64,000 nucleotides of DNA. It comes from Zeugodacus cucurbitae (lineage: Eukaryota > Arthropoda > Insecta > Diptera > Tephritidae). Within the stretch, counting starts at the first letter, position 1. The number at the start of each line of letters is the position of its first letter. Shown piece after piece: positions 33,866 to 43,393 of the stretch. The stretch lies in contig NC_071667.1 of NCBI RefSeq assembly GCF_028554725.1, forward strand, positions 37,467,501 to 37,531,500. Direction: 5' to 3'. The position numbers and the translations under genes are program-made. The notes below the pieces were generated by a model that was given only the letters and a program-made list of their open reading frames with translations, was not told where the DNA came from and did not search any database.

Positions 33866-34117
33866 ATTAATAAGAATAAACAAAACAGAACGTTTAACGT
33901 TCTGCCTAAATATGCTATTATTGTAATTTACACTTTCTTTGTTCTAAAATTCAGCTTCATTGTGAAATAACTTTACGAAACCAAAAATCAAATGTATTAA
34001 TAATAGTAACTTAGAAATATAGATGGATTTTGCCATTGGCAATCCAGCCGACACGACGTGTTTTATTTCTGTGTGCGTTCGCAGATAGAAAAAAATATTT
34101 TTACAAATTCCCGCGAT
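33866..34117 (+). repeat. Spacer and 3' part of T5 5' LTR
   Basis: 34044-34098 (CAGCCGACACGACGTGTTTT to GTGCGTTCGCAGATAG) matches 47571-47623. The LTR would end at the primer-binding site, now separated by the J2 insertion. Confidence 0.5.
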
Positions 34118-34269
34118 ACGGGAATTAATTTTTTTTTTTTTTTTTCAATATTTGTTTATTTATTGAATCTGCTCTTTGGAGCCTAACAATAAGTTATTAA
34201 ATCTTAATTCTAATTAAAACTATACAAGCTCAACCAAGTGATTGAGTTGTTTTGGTGAAACGTTGCTCA

Positions 34270-36935
34270 TCAGTGTGCTGGCATATCTCTTCTTTTTAGA
34301 CGTGATTGATTGCAAGAATGTACTAAAGCGTTAGCCAATGGGTTTGGGTGGTCTCGGAGTTTGGATAAATATTTGTGTCTGCTGTTCTCCACTTCTTTCT
34401 TTACCATGAGAATACCAAGATCTTTATGGATATTTTCATTACGCATGTACCATGGTGAGCACGTGATTGTTCTAAGCATTTTTGATTGAAATCTCTGAAT
34501 TATATCGATATTGGTTGCACAGGTCGTACCCCACAGTTGAATGCCGTACATCCAAATCGGTTTTATTATCGCGTTATATAACAGAACTTTGTTGTCTAGG
34601 CTAAGTTTTGATTTTTTGTTTAGAAGCCAATTTAAATTTGCCGCTCTTATCTTCATGCAGGTTATTTTGCTCGATATGTGTTTTCTCCACGTGAGCCTTC
34701 TATCTAAGTGAATACCAAGATATGTTACTTCAGTCGCTTGGGGCACTAAAATATTGTTCATTTTAACTGCCGGGCACGTTTTTGGTCTTAGGGAAAATGT
34801 AACATGCTTGCACTTTTGCTCGTTTACATTTATACGCCAGTTGGTTAGCCATTCTTCGACAAAAATCAAATGATCTTCTAATACTCTTGATGCTATAATT
34901 GGGCATTTGTTTCGGCTCACTAAAGCTGTGTCATCCGCAAAAGTTGATGTCAAAACATTACTAGCTGTTGGAAGGTCAGCTGTATATATTATGTATAGAG
35001 TTGGCCCTAAAACACTGCCCTGAGGTACACCAGCTCTTATTGGTCGTTCTTCAGATATGAAGTCTCCTACTTTGACAGTAAACTTTCTATTTTTTAAATA
35101 AGACTCCAAGGTTTTATGCATTTCGAGAGGTAAGCTTTTTTTAATCTTATATAAAAGCCCGTCATGCCACACTTTATCGAACGCCTGAGCCACATCTAGA
35201 AATATAGCAGAACAGTACTCTCTATACTCGAACGCCCTTCTGATTTCGTTAGTAATTCTATGTACTTGTTCTACAGTGCTATGTTTTGCACGAAAACCGA
35301 ATTGGTGCGTTGGTATTACATTATTTTCATGGAGGAAAGGAGACATCTTTGATAGTAACACTTTTTCAAATATTTTAGAAAGACAGGGTAGAAGACTGAT
35401 TGGTCTGTATGAAGACGGCTGTGTCAAGTCTTTACCTGGTTTCTCTATCATGATTATCTGCGACTTTTTCCATGAAATTGGGTAGTACCCGAAACTGAAA
35501 ATAGCGTTAAAGAGCAAGGAGAGCACTGTTAAAGCAATATTTGGTAACTCAATTAGCATTTTTGGAGTAATTTTATCGTGTCCTGCCGACTTTTTTGGAT
35601 TCAGCTCTTTTATGATTTTAATAATTTCAGAAGATGACGTTTGAATAGACCCAAGCGACTCGTTAGCGCTATTGGAGATGATTGGCAGCTTAAAGCTGTT
35701 CTTTGGCAATTTGGTTGAAATACCTTTTCTAGGTGATTTGCAAAACTATTTGCCTTATCCTCGTCACTTCGTGCCCAGTTTCCACCCAAGCCTCTTATAG
35801 GCAAATTGGAGTCGACTGGAGGCTTCATTGACTTTTGGGCTTTCCAAAGAGAATTTCCTTTGCTTGAATTTGGACACAGTTTCTTTATATAATTGTGAGT
35901 GTGGTATTCTTCCTCACGTTTAAGCGCTGTTTTTAGTTTTCGTACAACATATTTTAGTTGCAGCTGAGTAGAAGGGGAGCGATTTAACTGCCATTCACGT
36001 CTAGCGCGCCTTTTTTCATTTACAAGCTTTTCTATTTCATTATTAGTGATTTTTCTTCGGCTAATTGGTTTATTATTTCTGTTTGGTGTTGCTACGACAG
36101 CTGCATTTGATATTACATCATTAAATTCTCTTATACTTTCATCAATATCTCTTTCCGTATCTATTTTTAAATCAATATTAATGTGGCTACTCACATATTT
36201 TTTTATATTTTAACCAGTTCGTTTTGTGAGATGTTAGACCCACTTTTGGCTCAACAAATATGGGTTGTTCACATAACTTTATTAGTACAGGTGAATGATC
36301 AGAAGATAAGTCTGTACATGTATCAGCTGTCACAAGCGATCTATCTATATTTTTGGTTACAGCGAAATCAATTAAATCTGGTAGTTTGTTGCGATCGCTG
36401 GGCCAGTATGTGGGCTTACCAGGAGATATTATATCAAGGTTATTGTGGTTCATAATGGTTTGGTACAACTGGCGTCCTTTCGGATTATTAAGACGTGACC
36501 CCGAGTACATGTGTTTTGCATTATAATCTCCACCTGCTAGAAATCTATGACCCAGCGTTCCAAAAAATTCGCTTTAAATTCGCTATCTGTAATTTTAAAA
36601 CGAGGTGGGCAGTATATAGCCGTTAGATTTAAATCACAATTCCGATTTTTTAAGGATATTGTTGTAGCTTGTAACTGGGCTGTAGAATGAGATTCCCGAG
36701 CATAGTGGTTTAACCGATTTCTAACCAACACTGCCGTTCCACCGTGTGCTTTTCCATCCGGGTGATTTGTAACATACAGTCTAAATCCCGGTATTTTTTA
36801 ATTGTTTTTGTTTGTCAGATGAGTCTCTGATATTAGCATTACATCTATATTTTTTTCAGACAGAAATTTAATAATCTCTAATTTATGTTGGTTAACACCG
36901 TTAGCATTCCATATACAGATATTTAGTACGCTCAT
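34270..36935 (-). pseudogene. J2 ORF2: endonuclease plus reverse transcriptase, broken
   Basis: ATG at 36935-36933 overlaps the ORF1 stop. The APE-type endonuclease would nick target DNA and the RT would prime from the nick. Breaks are a TAA at 36798-36800 (Leu in J1), a -1 change at TTTTTTG (36561-36567, shared with J1), an extra T near 36200 and a lost base near 35708. The last frame (34270-35709) is a continuous RT: SYRPISLLPCLSKIFEKVLL, HQFGFRAKHSTVEQ, AIFLDVAQAFDKVWHDGLLY, GVPQGSVLGPTLY, TFADDTALVS (catalytic FADD) and GIHLDRRLTWRKHISSK. It ends RLKRRDMPAH. Confidence 0.88.
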
Positions 36936-38455
36936 TTTTTACTTAATAAAGTTTGCAGCATTTGGTTTTGTGATTTTATTAAATCTTGTATCATATTTTG
37001 CATAGTAGACATAAATTGTGTCATACATTGCGTTAGATTTATAATCATGGTTTCAATACCACCATTTGGTGGATTTTGCGGTAGTTGCATTTGTACAGTG
37101 TTGCCTTTTACAACATTGGCATAGCTCCCTTGTACATCAACTTTTTTAAGTATACCGGGTTTAGGAATATGGTCTGTGATATCTATGATTTCATTATGGG
37201 GAGTATGTAGCATTTGGTTACGTCGTGCTTGAATTCCCTGTGATAACTTCGATTTCAAATCTTTATAAACAGGACAACCCCTGTAATTGGCAGTGTGACT
37301 TCCTCCACAATTGCTGCATTTTTTGTTTAAATCCTCTTTCTTAAGGATACATTTTGAAGTGGGATGTAAATCACCACATACCACACAAACACTGCGTAGA
37401 GTGCAATATGATTTGGTATGCCCATACTCTTGGCAGTTGGTGCATTGTACCGGTCCGTTTCTTTTATGTGGTTCTTCTACGGTTACTCTACGGTGCAGCA
37501 AATATTTTAAATTATATATTGGATGCACTTCGTTCTTTTTAAGCTGGTTAGAATTCGGCATCAATTCAATTCTAAACATGGGTTGCGGTACTTTATTTCT
37601 ATTAAAGATGTTTACGACAGTTTTAACTTCAAAGCCACATTCTTCAATAGCTTCTTTAATTTCACTAGAGTCTACTGAAGACTCTATACCTTTAATTACT
37701 ACAGCTAGGCCCTTTGAGCTCTTCAGCTGATAGGAATAATAATTTTTGTTTTTATCTGACAAAAACTTTACAACATCCATAAAACTTTTCTCAGTGTAAG
37801 TCTGTATTTTCGTTTCATCTATGTTGCCTTTTTTTAAAGGCACTATGTGAAAGTTTTTTGTACCTACAATTTCGCTTAATTTCGCAACAAGAGTATTTGA
37901 GCTACGCTCGCGCAAATATATTGGGGGCGGTTTGGCATAAGCGACTGTGGTGGTACCCTTCGCATTATCATCAGAATCATTGCTTAGTAAGGCAAATCTG
38001 TTGCCATTTAAAATTTCAGGCTTATTCTTGGTTGGCGTGCCGCCTTGAAACTTTTTAGGATTGACCGCTGACCTCACAGGACTTAATTTCCTTTTAATAT
38101 TGACGTAGCGGTCAATGCCAATCTGTACAGATGGACTCTTTTTGATTTGTACATTCTCACCTTGCGTTATGCTTTTATTCGCTTTTTGCTCGCTTGCAGG
38201 TACCTGCTTCGGTGCGCTCATGTTTGTTGCTGGCCGTTGTTGACTGTCATTCTCTGCTGCTTTTGTTGTTTCTAAGCTCTGCTTCGGGTGCTGCTCAGTT
38301 GATCGCTGTGATGACTCATCCTTCTCGCCTTTGCCTTGTTTGTTGGTAGGAGCTGGTTTAGCAGGCTCGACAAAGCTAAAGTAGGCATTTAGAGAATGCC
38401 TACGGCCTTGTTGGTGAGGCTGCGCAGCGCTCATGTTATTGTTTATTTCTCGCAC
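36932..38455 (-). CDS. J2 ORF1: jockey-type Gag-like nucleic-acid-binding protein, 507 aa
   Basis: An intact frame. The N-terminal third is low-complexity and basic (Gln/Lys/Ser-rich). A central domain (about residues 170-330) with KSFMDVVKFLSDKNKNYYSY and GFEVKTVVNIFNRNK is typical for the region before the knuckles in jockey ORF1 proteins. Three zinc knuckles at about residues 337-395 read CTNCQEYGHTKSYC, CVVCGDLHPTSKC and CSNCGGSHTANYRGC. The C-terminus is Met/Gln-rich. The protein would bind element RNA and form the particle that carries ORF2 to the nucleus. The stop TGA at 36934-36932 overlaps the ORF2 ATG as ATGA, so ORF2 would be reached by termination-reinitiation. It is the only full-length, undamaged retrotransposon gene in the window. 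Confidence 0.9.
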   Translation of the reverse strand: MREINNNMSAAQPHQQGRRHSLNAYFSFVEPAKPAPTNKQGKGEKDESSQRSTEQHPKQSLETTKAAENDSQQRPATNMSAPKQVPASEQKANKSITQGENVQIKKSPSVQIGIDRYVNIKRKLSPVRSAVNPKKFQGGTPTKNKPEILNGNRFALLSNDSDDNAKGTTTVAYAKPPPIYLRERSSNTLVAKLSEIVGTKNFHIVPLKKGNIDETKIQTYTEKSFMDVVKFLSDKNKNYYSYQLKSSKGLAVVIKGIESSVDSSEIKEAIEECGFEVKTVVNIFNRNKVPQPMFRIELMPNSNQLKKNEVHPIYNLKYLLHRRVTVEEPHKRNGPVQCTNCQEYGHTKSYCTLRSVCVVCGDLHPTSKCILKKEDLNKKCSNCGGSHTANYRGCPVYKDLKSKLSQGIQARRNQMLHTPHNEIIDITDHIPKPGILKKVDVQGSYANVVKGNTVQMQLPQNPPNGGIETMIINLTQCMTQFMSTMQNMIQDLIKSQNQMLQTLLSKK

Positions 38456-38677
38456 TTATAATTTGTTATTTACTATTTATTATTGTTTGCACACTTTTAT
38501 TTTTGTGTTTTTTTTTGTTTTGCTTGACACTTTCGGCGTTATTGGCTAAAGCTTAGCTTAATGCACTTTATAAATTGTTTTGTATATTGTGTATTTTCTT
38601 TTTGCTTTAGATAATTATCACGGAGCGCATCAAAAACACGTCCGTATAGGTTGAAAGCTCTTCACACGGGAATTAAT

Positions 38678-38696
38678 TGGCGCCCAACATGGGGCC
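38678..38696 (+). other. T5 primer-binding site, tRNA-Lys type
   Basis: TGGCGCCCAACATGGGGCC differs by one base from the classical site complementary to the 3' end of tRNA-Lys(CUU). It lies immediately after the right copy of the J2 target duplication, so J2 entered at the LTR/primer-site border. Confidence 0.75.
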
Positions 38697-40170
38697 ACGA
38701 AAAAACAAATATCCTCGGAAAAGAATACGTGATCGTGGTATTAAACCCACATATAAAAAATCCTCATAAAGGACAAATAATAACAATAAAAATCCTCATG
38801 CGAAAGGTAAAAAAATATGCGAAAAAATCATAATAAAAATATCCCAAAAAGGGGAGAAAAGTTAAAACCGAAGCGTTCTGTGCCGCGTAAATCAACAAAA
38901 AATAAATAATATTTACATTTTTTTATAAATAAAAAATATAAAAATTAAAAGTAACAAAATATATTATCAAAAACACACTAAAAACCAATACAAATTTATT
39001 GGGGACCTACTTTAGAGGCTTCAAAAAATCGATTTTTTTCTGCATAAATGTCTACCCAAACTATCTAAGAATGTGTCCCTAAATTTCTCGGTTTTTCATT
39101 TTTCCTATCTGGCGGGAAAAATAGATGAATTCCCTTCTGGTTGAAACTTTAAGAAAGTTATTATTAACCCACTTTGTAAACAATCTGAAGTGAATTTAAA
39201 GAAAAAAAATTAATTTTTTTTATTTACGAAAAGTTTTTGAATTTCTCCCTTTTTGTTTGATTTTCTTGGTTTAACTCGAAGCTATACTATTAAAAATTTA
39301 AAATGTTTGGGATATTTTATTTCAGATGGAAATTGCGACCTGCATCTTTCCCGCCGCACGACACATGCACACTCGAAGCGCCGCGGCGAAATGCTTGTAC
39401 CAGGCATAATATGACATATATATTAATGAAAAAATTTGAGAAGTCTGTTGAAATATATAACAATAAAACCTGGAAGTTTCGTTTCAATCGAAGATTTCTT
39501 TCCTTCCCGAAAAAGTCCTCGGAAAAGTAGATTTTTTTAGCTTCTAAAGCAGGCTCCCTCCTTAAAGTATATAAACTTATCAAACGAACAAATACATAGT
39601 TAGAATATTTGCAAATGACTAACATTACAAACAAAGTAATATCAACAACAACACGCAAATTTAAACGCAAGTTATAAAGTTATAAACCAAACAACATTTG
39701 TGACTACAGCAACGTGGGAAGTACCAGTAAGCTCATAGAAAACAGTGGGAGCAAAGAGGATAACAGAAGACAACATTGGAGAAAGCAGTAAGATTAAACA
39801 TTCAATCATTATCATTAACAAAAATAAATACCTAAAAATTATTACTTATATATACATATATATATATATGGGGAACACCCAAATTAAACCTAAGTACATT
39901 AGATTGTTCAACGGTAAATATTGCGGTGGGGACCACAAAGAGAAAAGGTGCCCCACAGAAAATAAAACATAATTTATGGTTTGTACAACCAATAATAAAA
40001 TAAAATAAAGGTGTGATTCACCACCTTCGGGGGGTACCCTCCAGATAATTATAAAAAAATAAATTAAAAAATCAAAAATATAAGGCAGGGAACTCTGCAC
40101 TCAGCTGAGCATTTCTTGATCATCAACTTAAAACGCTTCTTGCCTGAAAAAATTTAAAGCAAGACGGCTT
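38697..40170 (+). other. T5 leader and Gag remnant
   Basis: AT-rich leader without long frames. At about 39870-39972 a frame gives RLFNGKYCGGDHKEKRCP, a retroviral-type CCHC knuckle whose first Cys is replaced by Gly. The 75-aa frame at 39303-39530 and its antisense partner were not recognised. GGTGTGATTCACCACC at 40011-40026 is a short palindrome. Confidence 0.4.
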
Positions 40171-40179
40171 TCATGTTCG

Positions 40180-41096
40180 AAAAGTAAGTGTGTGGTAGTA
40201 AAAAAATTTGAGTATGTGGCAACTTATGATCCGATTTCGACAATTTTTTCATAAGTGATGCCACGGATCATATACAGTATTTATGTAAACTTTTATTTCA
40301 CTATCTTCTTTTGTTCCTAATCTTATAAAGTGAAGGAATCAGATGGAATTCAAAATTGAGTTATATGGGAAGTTGTCGTAGTTGTGAACCAATTTCATCC
40401 ATTTTCCACACGTGTTATCAGGGTGTCAAGAATATATTATATACCGAATTTCATTAAAATCTGTCGAGTAGTTCCTGAGATATGGTTTTTAACCCATAAG
40501 TGGGAGATGCCACGCCCATTTCCCATTTTGTAAAAAAAATCTGAGTGTAGCTTCTTTGTGGTATTTATTCTGTAAAATTTAGTTTTTCTGACGTGTTTCG
40601 TTAGTGAGTTAACACACTTTTAGTAATTTTTAACCTAACCTTTGTATGAGAGATGGGCGTGGTTATTTTCCGATTTCTTTCATTTTTGAACTGTATTAAG
40701 AAGTGGCTAAAAAAGCGACTGCAGAAAGTTTGGTTTATATAGCTCTATTGGTTTGCGAGATATGTATAAAAAACCTATTTGGGGGCGGGGCCACGCCCAC
40801 TTCCCCAAAAAAATTACATCCAAATATGCCCCTTCATAGCGCGATCCTTCATGCCAAATTTTGTTTCCATAGCTTTATTAATGGCTTAGTTATGGCACTT
40901 TATGTGCTTTCGGTTTTCGCCATTTTGTGGGCGTGGCAGTGGTCCGATGTTGCCTTCCAACCTTCGCCTTCATCATATCCTGATTATATGTATATATAAC
41001 CCTATATCTAACTCGTTTAGTTTTGGGTGTGACAAACAACCGATATGTGAACAAAACTATAATACTCTCTTAGCAACTTTGTTGCGAGAGTATAAA
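40180..41096 (-). mobile_element. H repeat copy 9
   Basis: It holds monomers in reverse (ATAAGTGGGAGATGCCACGC, GTTATTTTCCGATTTC, GGGGGCGGGGCCACGCCCAC) and the complete 5' terminus at its right end (ATACTCTCTTAGCAAC, TTTGTTGCGAGAGTATAAAA). The 3' terminus is lost. Confidence 0.85.
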
Positions 41097-41454
41097 AACG
41101 AAACAAAAAGTATGGAACAAGGAACAAAAAGTTTCCACACAATTAACCGAGAGAAATATCGGTACAAATAAAAAAGCAAATATTAAGTAACAAAAAGTTT
41201 CCACGCATCTACCGAGAGAAATAACGGTACAGATAATAATAAAAGAGAAAAATTTAAGGAACAAAAAGTTTCCGCTCAACCTGCAAATAAAAATATTGGT
41301 AAAAATAAAAAAATTAACGATCATAAAGTTTCCGCAAAACTAGCCGAAGCAACTAAAAACAATATTATATTTAAAAAATTTATTTTGGGACAAAAAGTTC
41401 CTAAAACGCCAGCTGAAGAGTTATACCAGCAAAATAAAAATAATAATTATACAA
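41097..41454 (+). pseudogene. Tandem peptide repeat EQKVSxxLxERNxGTxxK, unknown protein fragment
   Basis: Four to five units of roughly 63-70 bp start with (GG)AACAAAAAGTTTCC near 41121, 41190, 41260 and 41322 and, weaker, 41389. With small frame corrections they encode KEQKVSTQLTERNIGTNKK, then variants QKVSTHLTERN, EQKVSAQPANKNIGKNKK and HKVSAKLAEATKNN. They end at GQKVPKTPAEELYQQNKN. The family is unknown to me. A Gag-type repeat region of T5 is possible because it lies downstream of that element's knuckle. It is sandwiched between H copies 9 and 10. Confidence 0.45.
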
Positions 41455-41525
41455 ACAAGAAAGGAGAGGTTAAGTTCGGATGACACCGAACATTTTATAC
41501 TCTCGCAATTTATTGCTATATGGGG
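41455..41525 (-). mobile_element. H repeat copy 10, 3'-terminal fragment
   Basis: ACAAGAAAGGAGAGGTTAAG, the hairpin GTTCGGATGACACCGAAC and TTTTATACTCTCGCAATTTA; truncated after about 70 bp. Confidence 0.75.
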
Positions 41526-41849
41526 TTCTCACAACGTGTCTTAAAGCATCGTAAAATCATAAAATCATAACTTTTTATGCTAGTGTAAAAAATTTGTTGT
41601 TGGATTGCATACTAAAATAAGTTTACGCAAATACAACTCTGAACGCTATGTATTCGGTTCGCAATAACTGATCAGCTGATTTATGTTTACTTCAGTTTGC
41701 TTTTGTGTTGTGGTTACATTTGTGTTTAAATTTAAATTTTTTTTGTTGAGGGTTTTCGGAATAATGGAGCAATATAATGTTATACAGTTAATATAAAAAT
41801 GCATAATAAATACAATTTAACTAATTAAATGCGCTTTTAGACAAAAGCA

Positions 41850-42848
41850 ACCAACCAGAAAGTGGCTGTTTGATGAATAAAAGGCGTTGATTGAATTTTC
41901 GACACAAAACATGGGTAAGTCTATAAATTAAAATACAACTTAGAAGTAATCTATTATAATTTTAATTATAGAAGCTAACGTCTCAAATGTATTACAGACG
42001 ATTTTCAAAGGAAAGCAACATTGCGGTGGATTGGAAGCTGACACGCTCGAAGGTTCGTTATATGCGTACAAGATATAACAAAGCAAAAGCATGGGAAGGC
42101 TCGATGGGTGCAGGGAGTATGGAAGGCGAAACTATGAAGGGTAGGATTTTGTTTTGCAAATAAAACAAAATTTTCACGGTTTCTGCGTGCGTATAGAAGT
42201 GAAGCAAATAGTATTGAGGACAATTGCGAATTTGTGTAAATGGTTCAAACCATAAAATGAAGCGTTACTAGTCGTTGCATCGCATCAGAACTTGATAATT
42301 TAAATGTTATTCATTATTCTAGGGGTACTTAGAATAACTAGACATTTTTATTTCAGCCAACTTTACTTAAAATGTGTACGTTTTTTTATGAAATGGAAGA
42401 AATTTTCGGCAGTAGAGTGGTTGAGTCAGCAGTAATAAACGACAGTTTGGAGAACAACGAAAACTATTCTGAAGTATACCTCAACGAGTCAGCGTCTTCT
42501 GCGGCTGTATGCGAAGGCGAATGCATAGATAAGACAATTCGTAAAGGAATGTATTCCAGAACTGCGGCATCAGATATTCTGCAATTTCAGCCTGAAATGA
42601 TACAGCTGAAAAGGCAGAAAAAGGAGCAAAAAATGAGTTTTAAGGAGAAAGAGTTGGAATTCAGAGAAAGGGAATTGAGGATTAAAGAAAAAGAAGTGGA
42701 GTTAAGGGAAAAGCAAGAATTATTACTAAAGGACAAAGAAATGGAGATGAAAGTAAAAGAATTGGAAAGTAATGAAAGGTTAAAAATAATGGAAATACAA
42801 ATGAAAGAAAGATTGGCAATGAAAGAATTGAAACACAAATACAAATAA
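41850..42848 (+). pseudogene. PIF/Harbinger Myb/SANT-like accessory protein gene, decayed
   Basis: These proteins bind element ends and carry the transposase into the nucleus. Exon 1 encodes KWLFDE, a stop, KALIEFSTQNM and ends at a GT splice site (41915). A 57-bp intron to 41971 follows. Exon 2 gives ANVSNVLQTI and, in a shifted frame, VDWKLTRSKVRYMRTRYNKA then KAWEGSMGAG, the trihelix core. After a disrupted part the frame 42372-42848 (158 aa) reads MEEIFGSRVVES, TAASDILQFQP and a long charged coiled coil (KEKELEFRERELRIKEKEVE onwards). Domain order fits the Harbinger Myb-like partner. It converges with the transposase remnant at 43306. Confidence 0.68.
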
Positions 42849-42997
42849 GTGGAAGAATTGGAAGAAGTGGTGCAAGAGAATTTTAAATTACCTGAAATGA
42901 ATCAATCTACCTGAAGTTTATTTTTAAAAATTATTTCTTATGTTAATTTTTAAATTAATTAATGAAAAGTAAATATACGATTAAATAATGATGTATT

Positions 42998-43306
42998 TTA
43001 AGTTAATCTATGATTTTGAATGAAGTCAAGAAGGCCAGATCTTGTGTTACTTCCTGGTGGTAAGCTATATTGAGGTGGGTTAATTTCAACGCTTTCTTCG
43101 TTTTCAGTTTGGAAATTGATTACCATGTTATGGAGAATGATCCACTCATTGCATTCATTTTTATTTCGCTCATTTATCATTTTAAATTTAAACTCCTTCA
43201 AGCTACCGAATTTTTCTTTTAAAATGCAAAAAAAATTCTCAATTCGCACACGATATTGTGAAAAGTACTTATTGAAACTTTCTCTTTCTTCCGTAGTGTA
43301 GTCCAT
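42998..43306 (-). pseudogene. PIF/Harbinger DDE transposase, C-terminal remnant
   Basis: The 102-aa frame reads ERESFNKYFSQYRVRIENFF, CILKEKFGSLKEF, ECNEWIILHNMVINF. The pattern RVxIExFFGxLKxRFxxL ... ILHN is the end of Harbinger-type DDE nucleases and includes the last catalytic Glu (RIENFF). The rest of the nuclease is deleted; an RTE copy begins about 90 bp to the right. Confidence 0.75.
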
Positions 43307-43393
43307 AAATGTAATGTTGTAAAATGTAATAAATAGTTGGAAAAGGCCGACTAATCACTACAATTGCATGGTCATGTGAATTCTTATATGTAT

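Larger units (their letters stand above)
34131..38665 (-). mobile_element. J2: full-length jockey-clade non-LTR element with 13-bp target duplication
   Basis: The poly(A) tail is a T run from 34131 on plus. ACGGGAATTAATT at 34118-34130 and 38666-38678 is a perfect 13-bp target duplication. Inside are a 5' UTR of about 210 bp, ORF1, ORF2 and a short 3' UTR with AATAAA motifs. ORF1 is intact; ORF2 has one nonsense codon and several frame changes. Confidence 0.92.

Noticed and set aside
39303..39670. Overlapping 75- and 117-aa frames on both strands
   Set aside because: Neither shows motifs and they overlap antisense; kept as unknown leader sequence.
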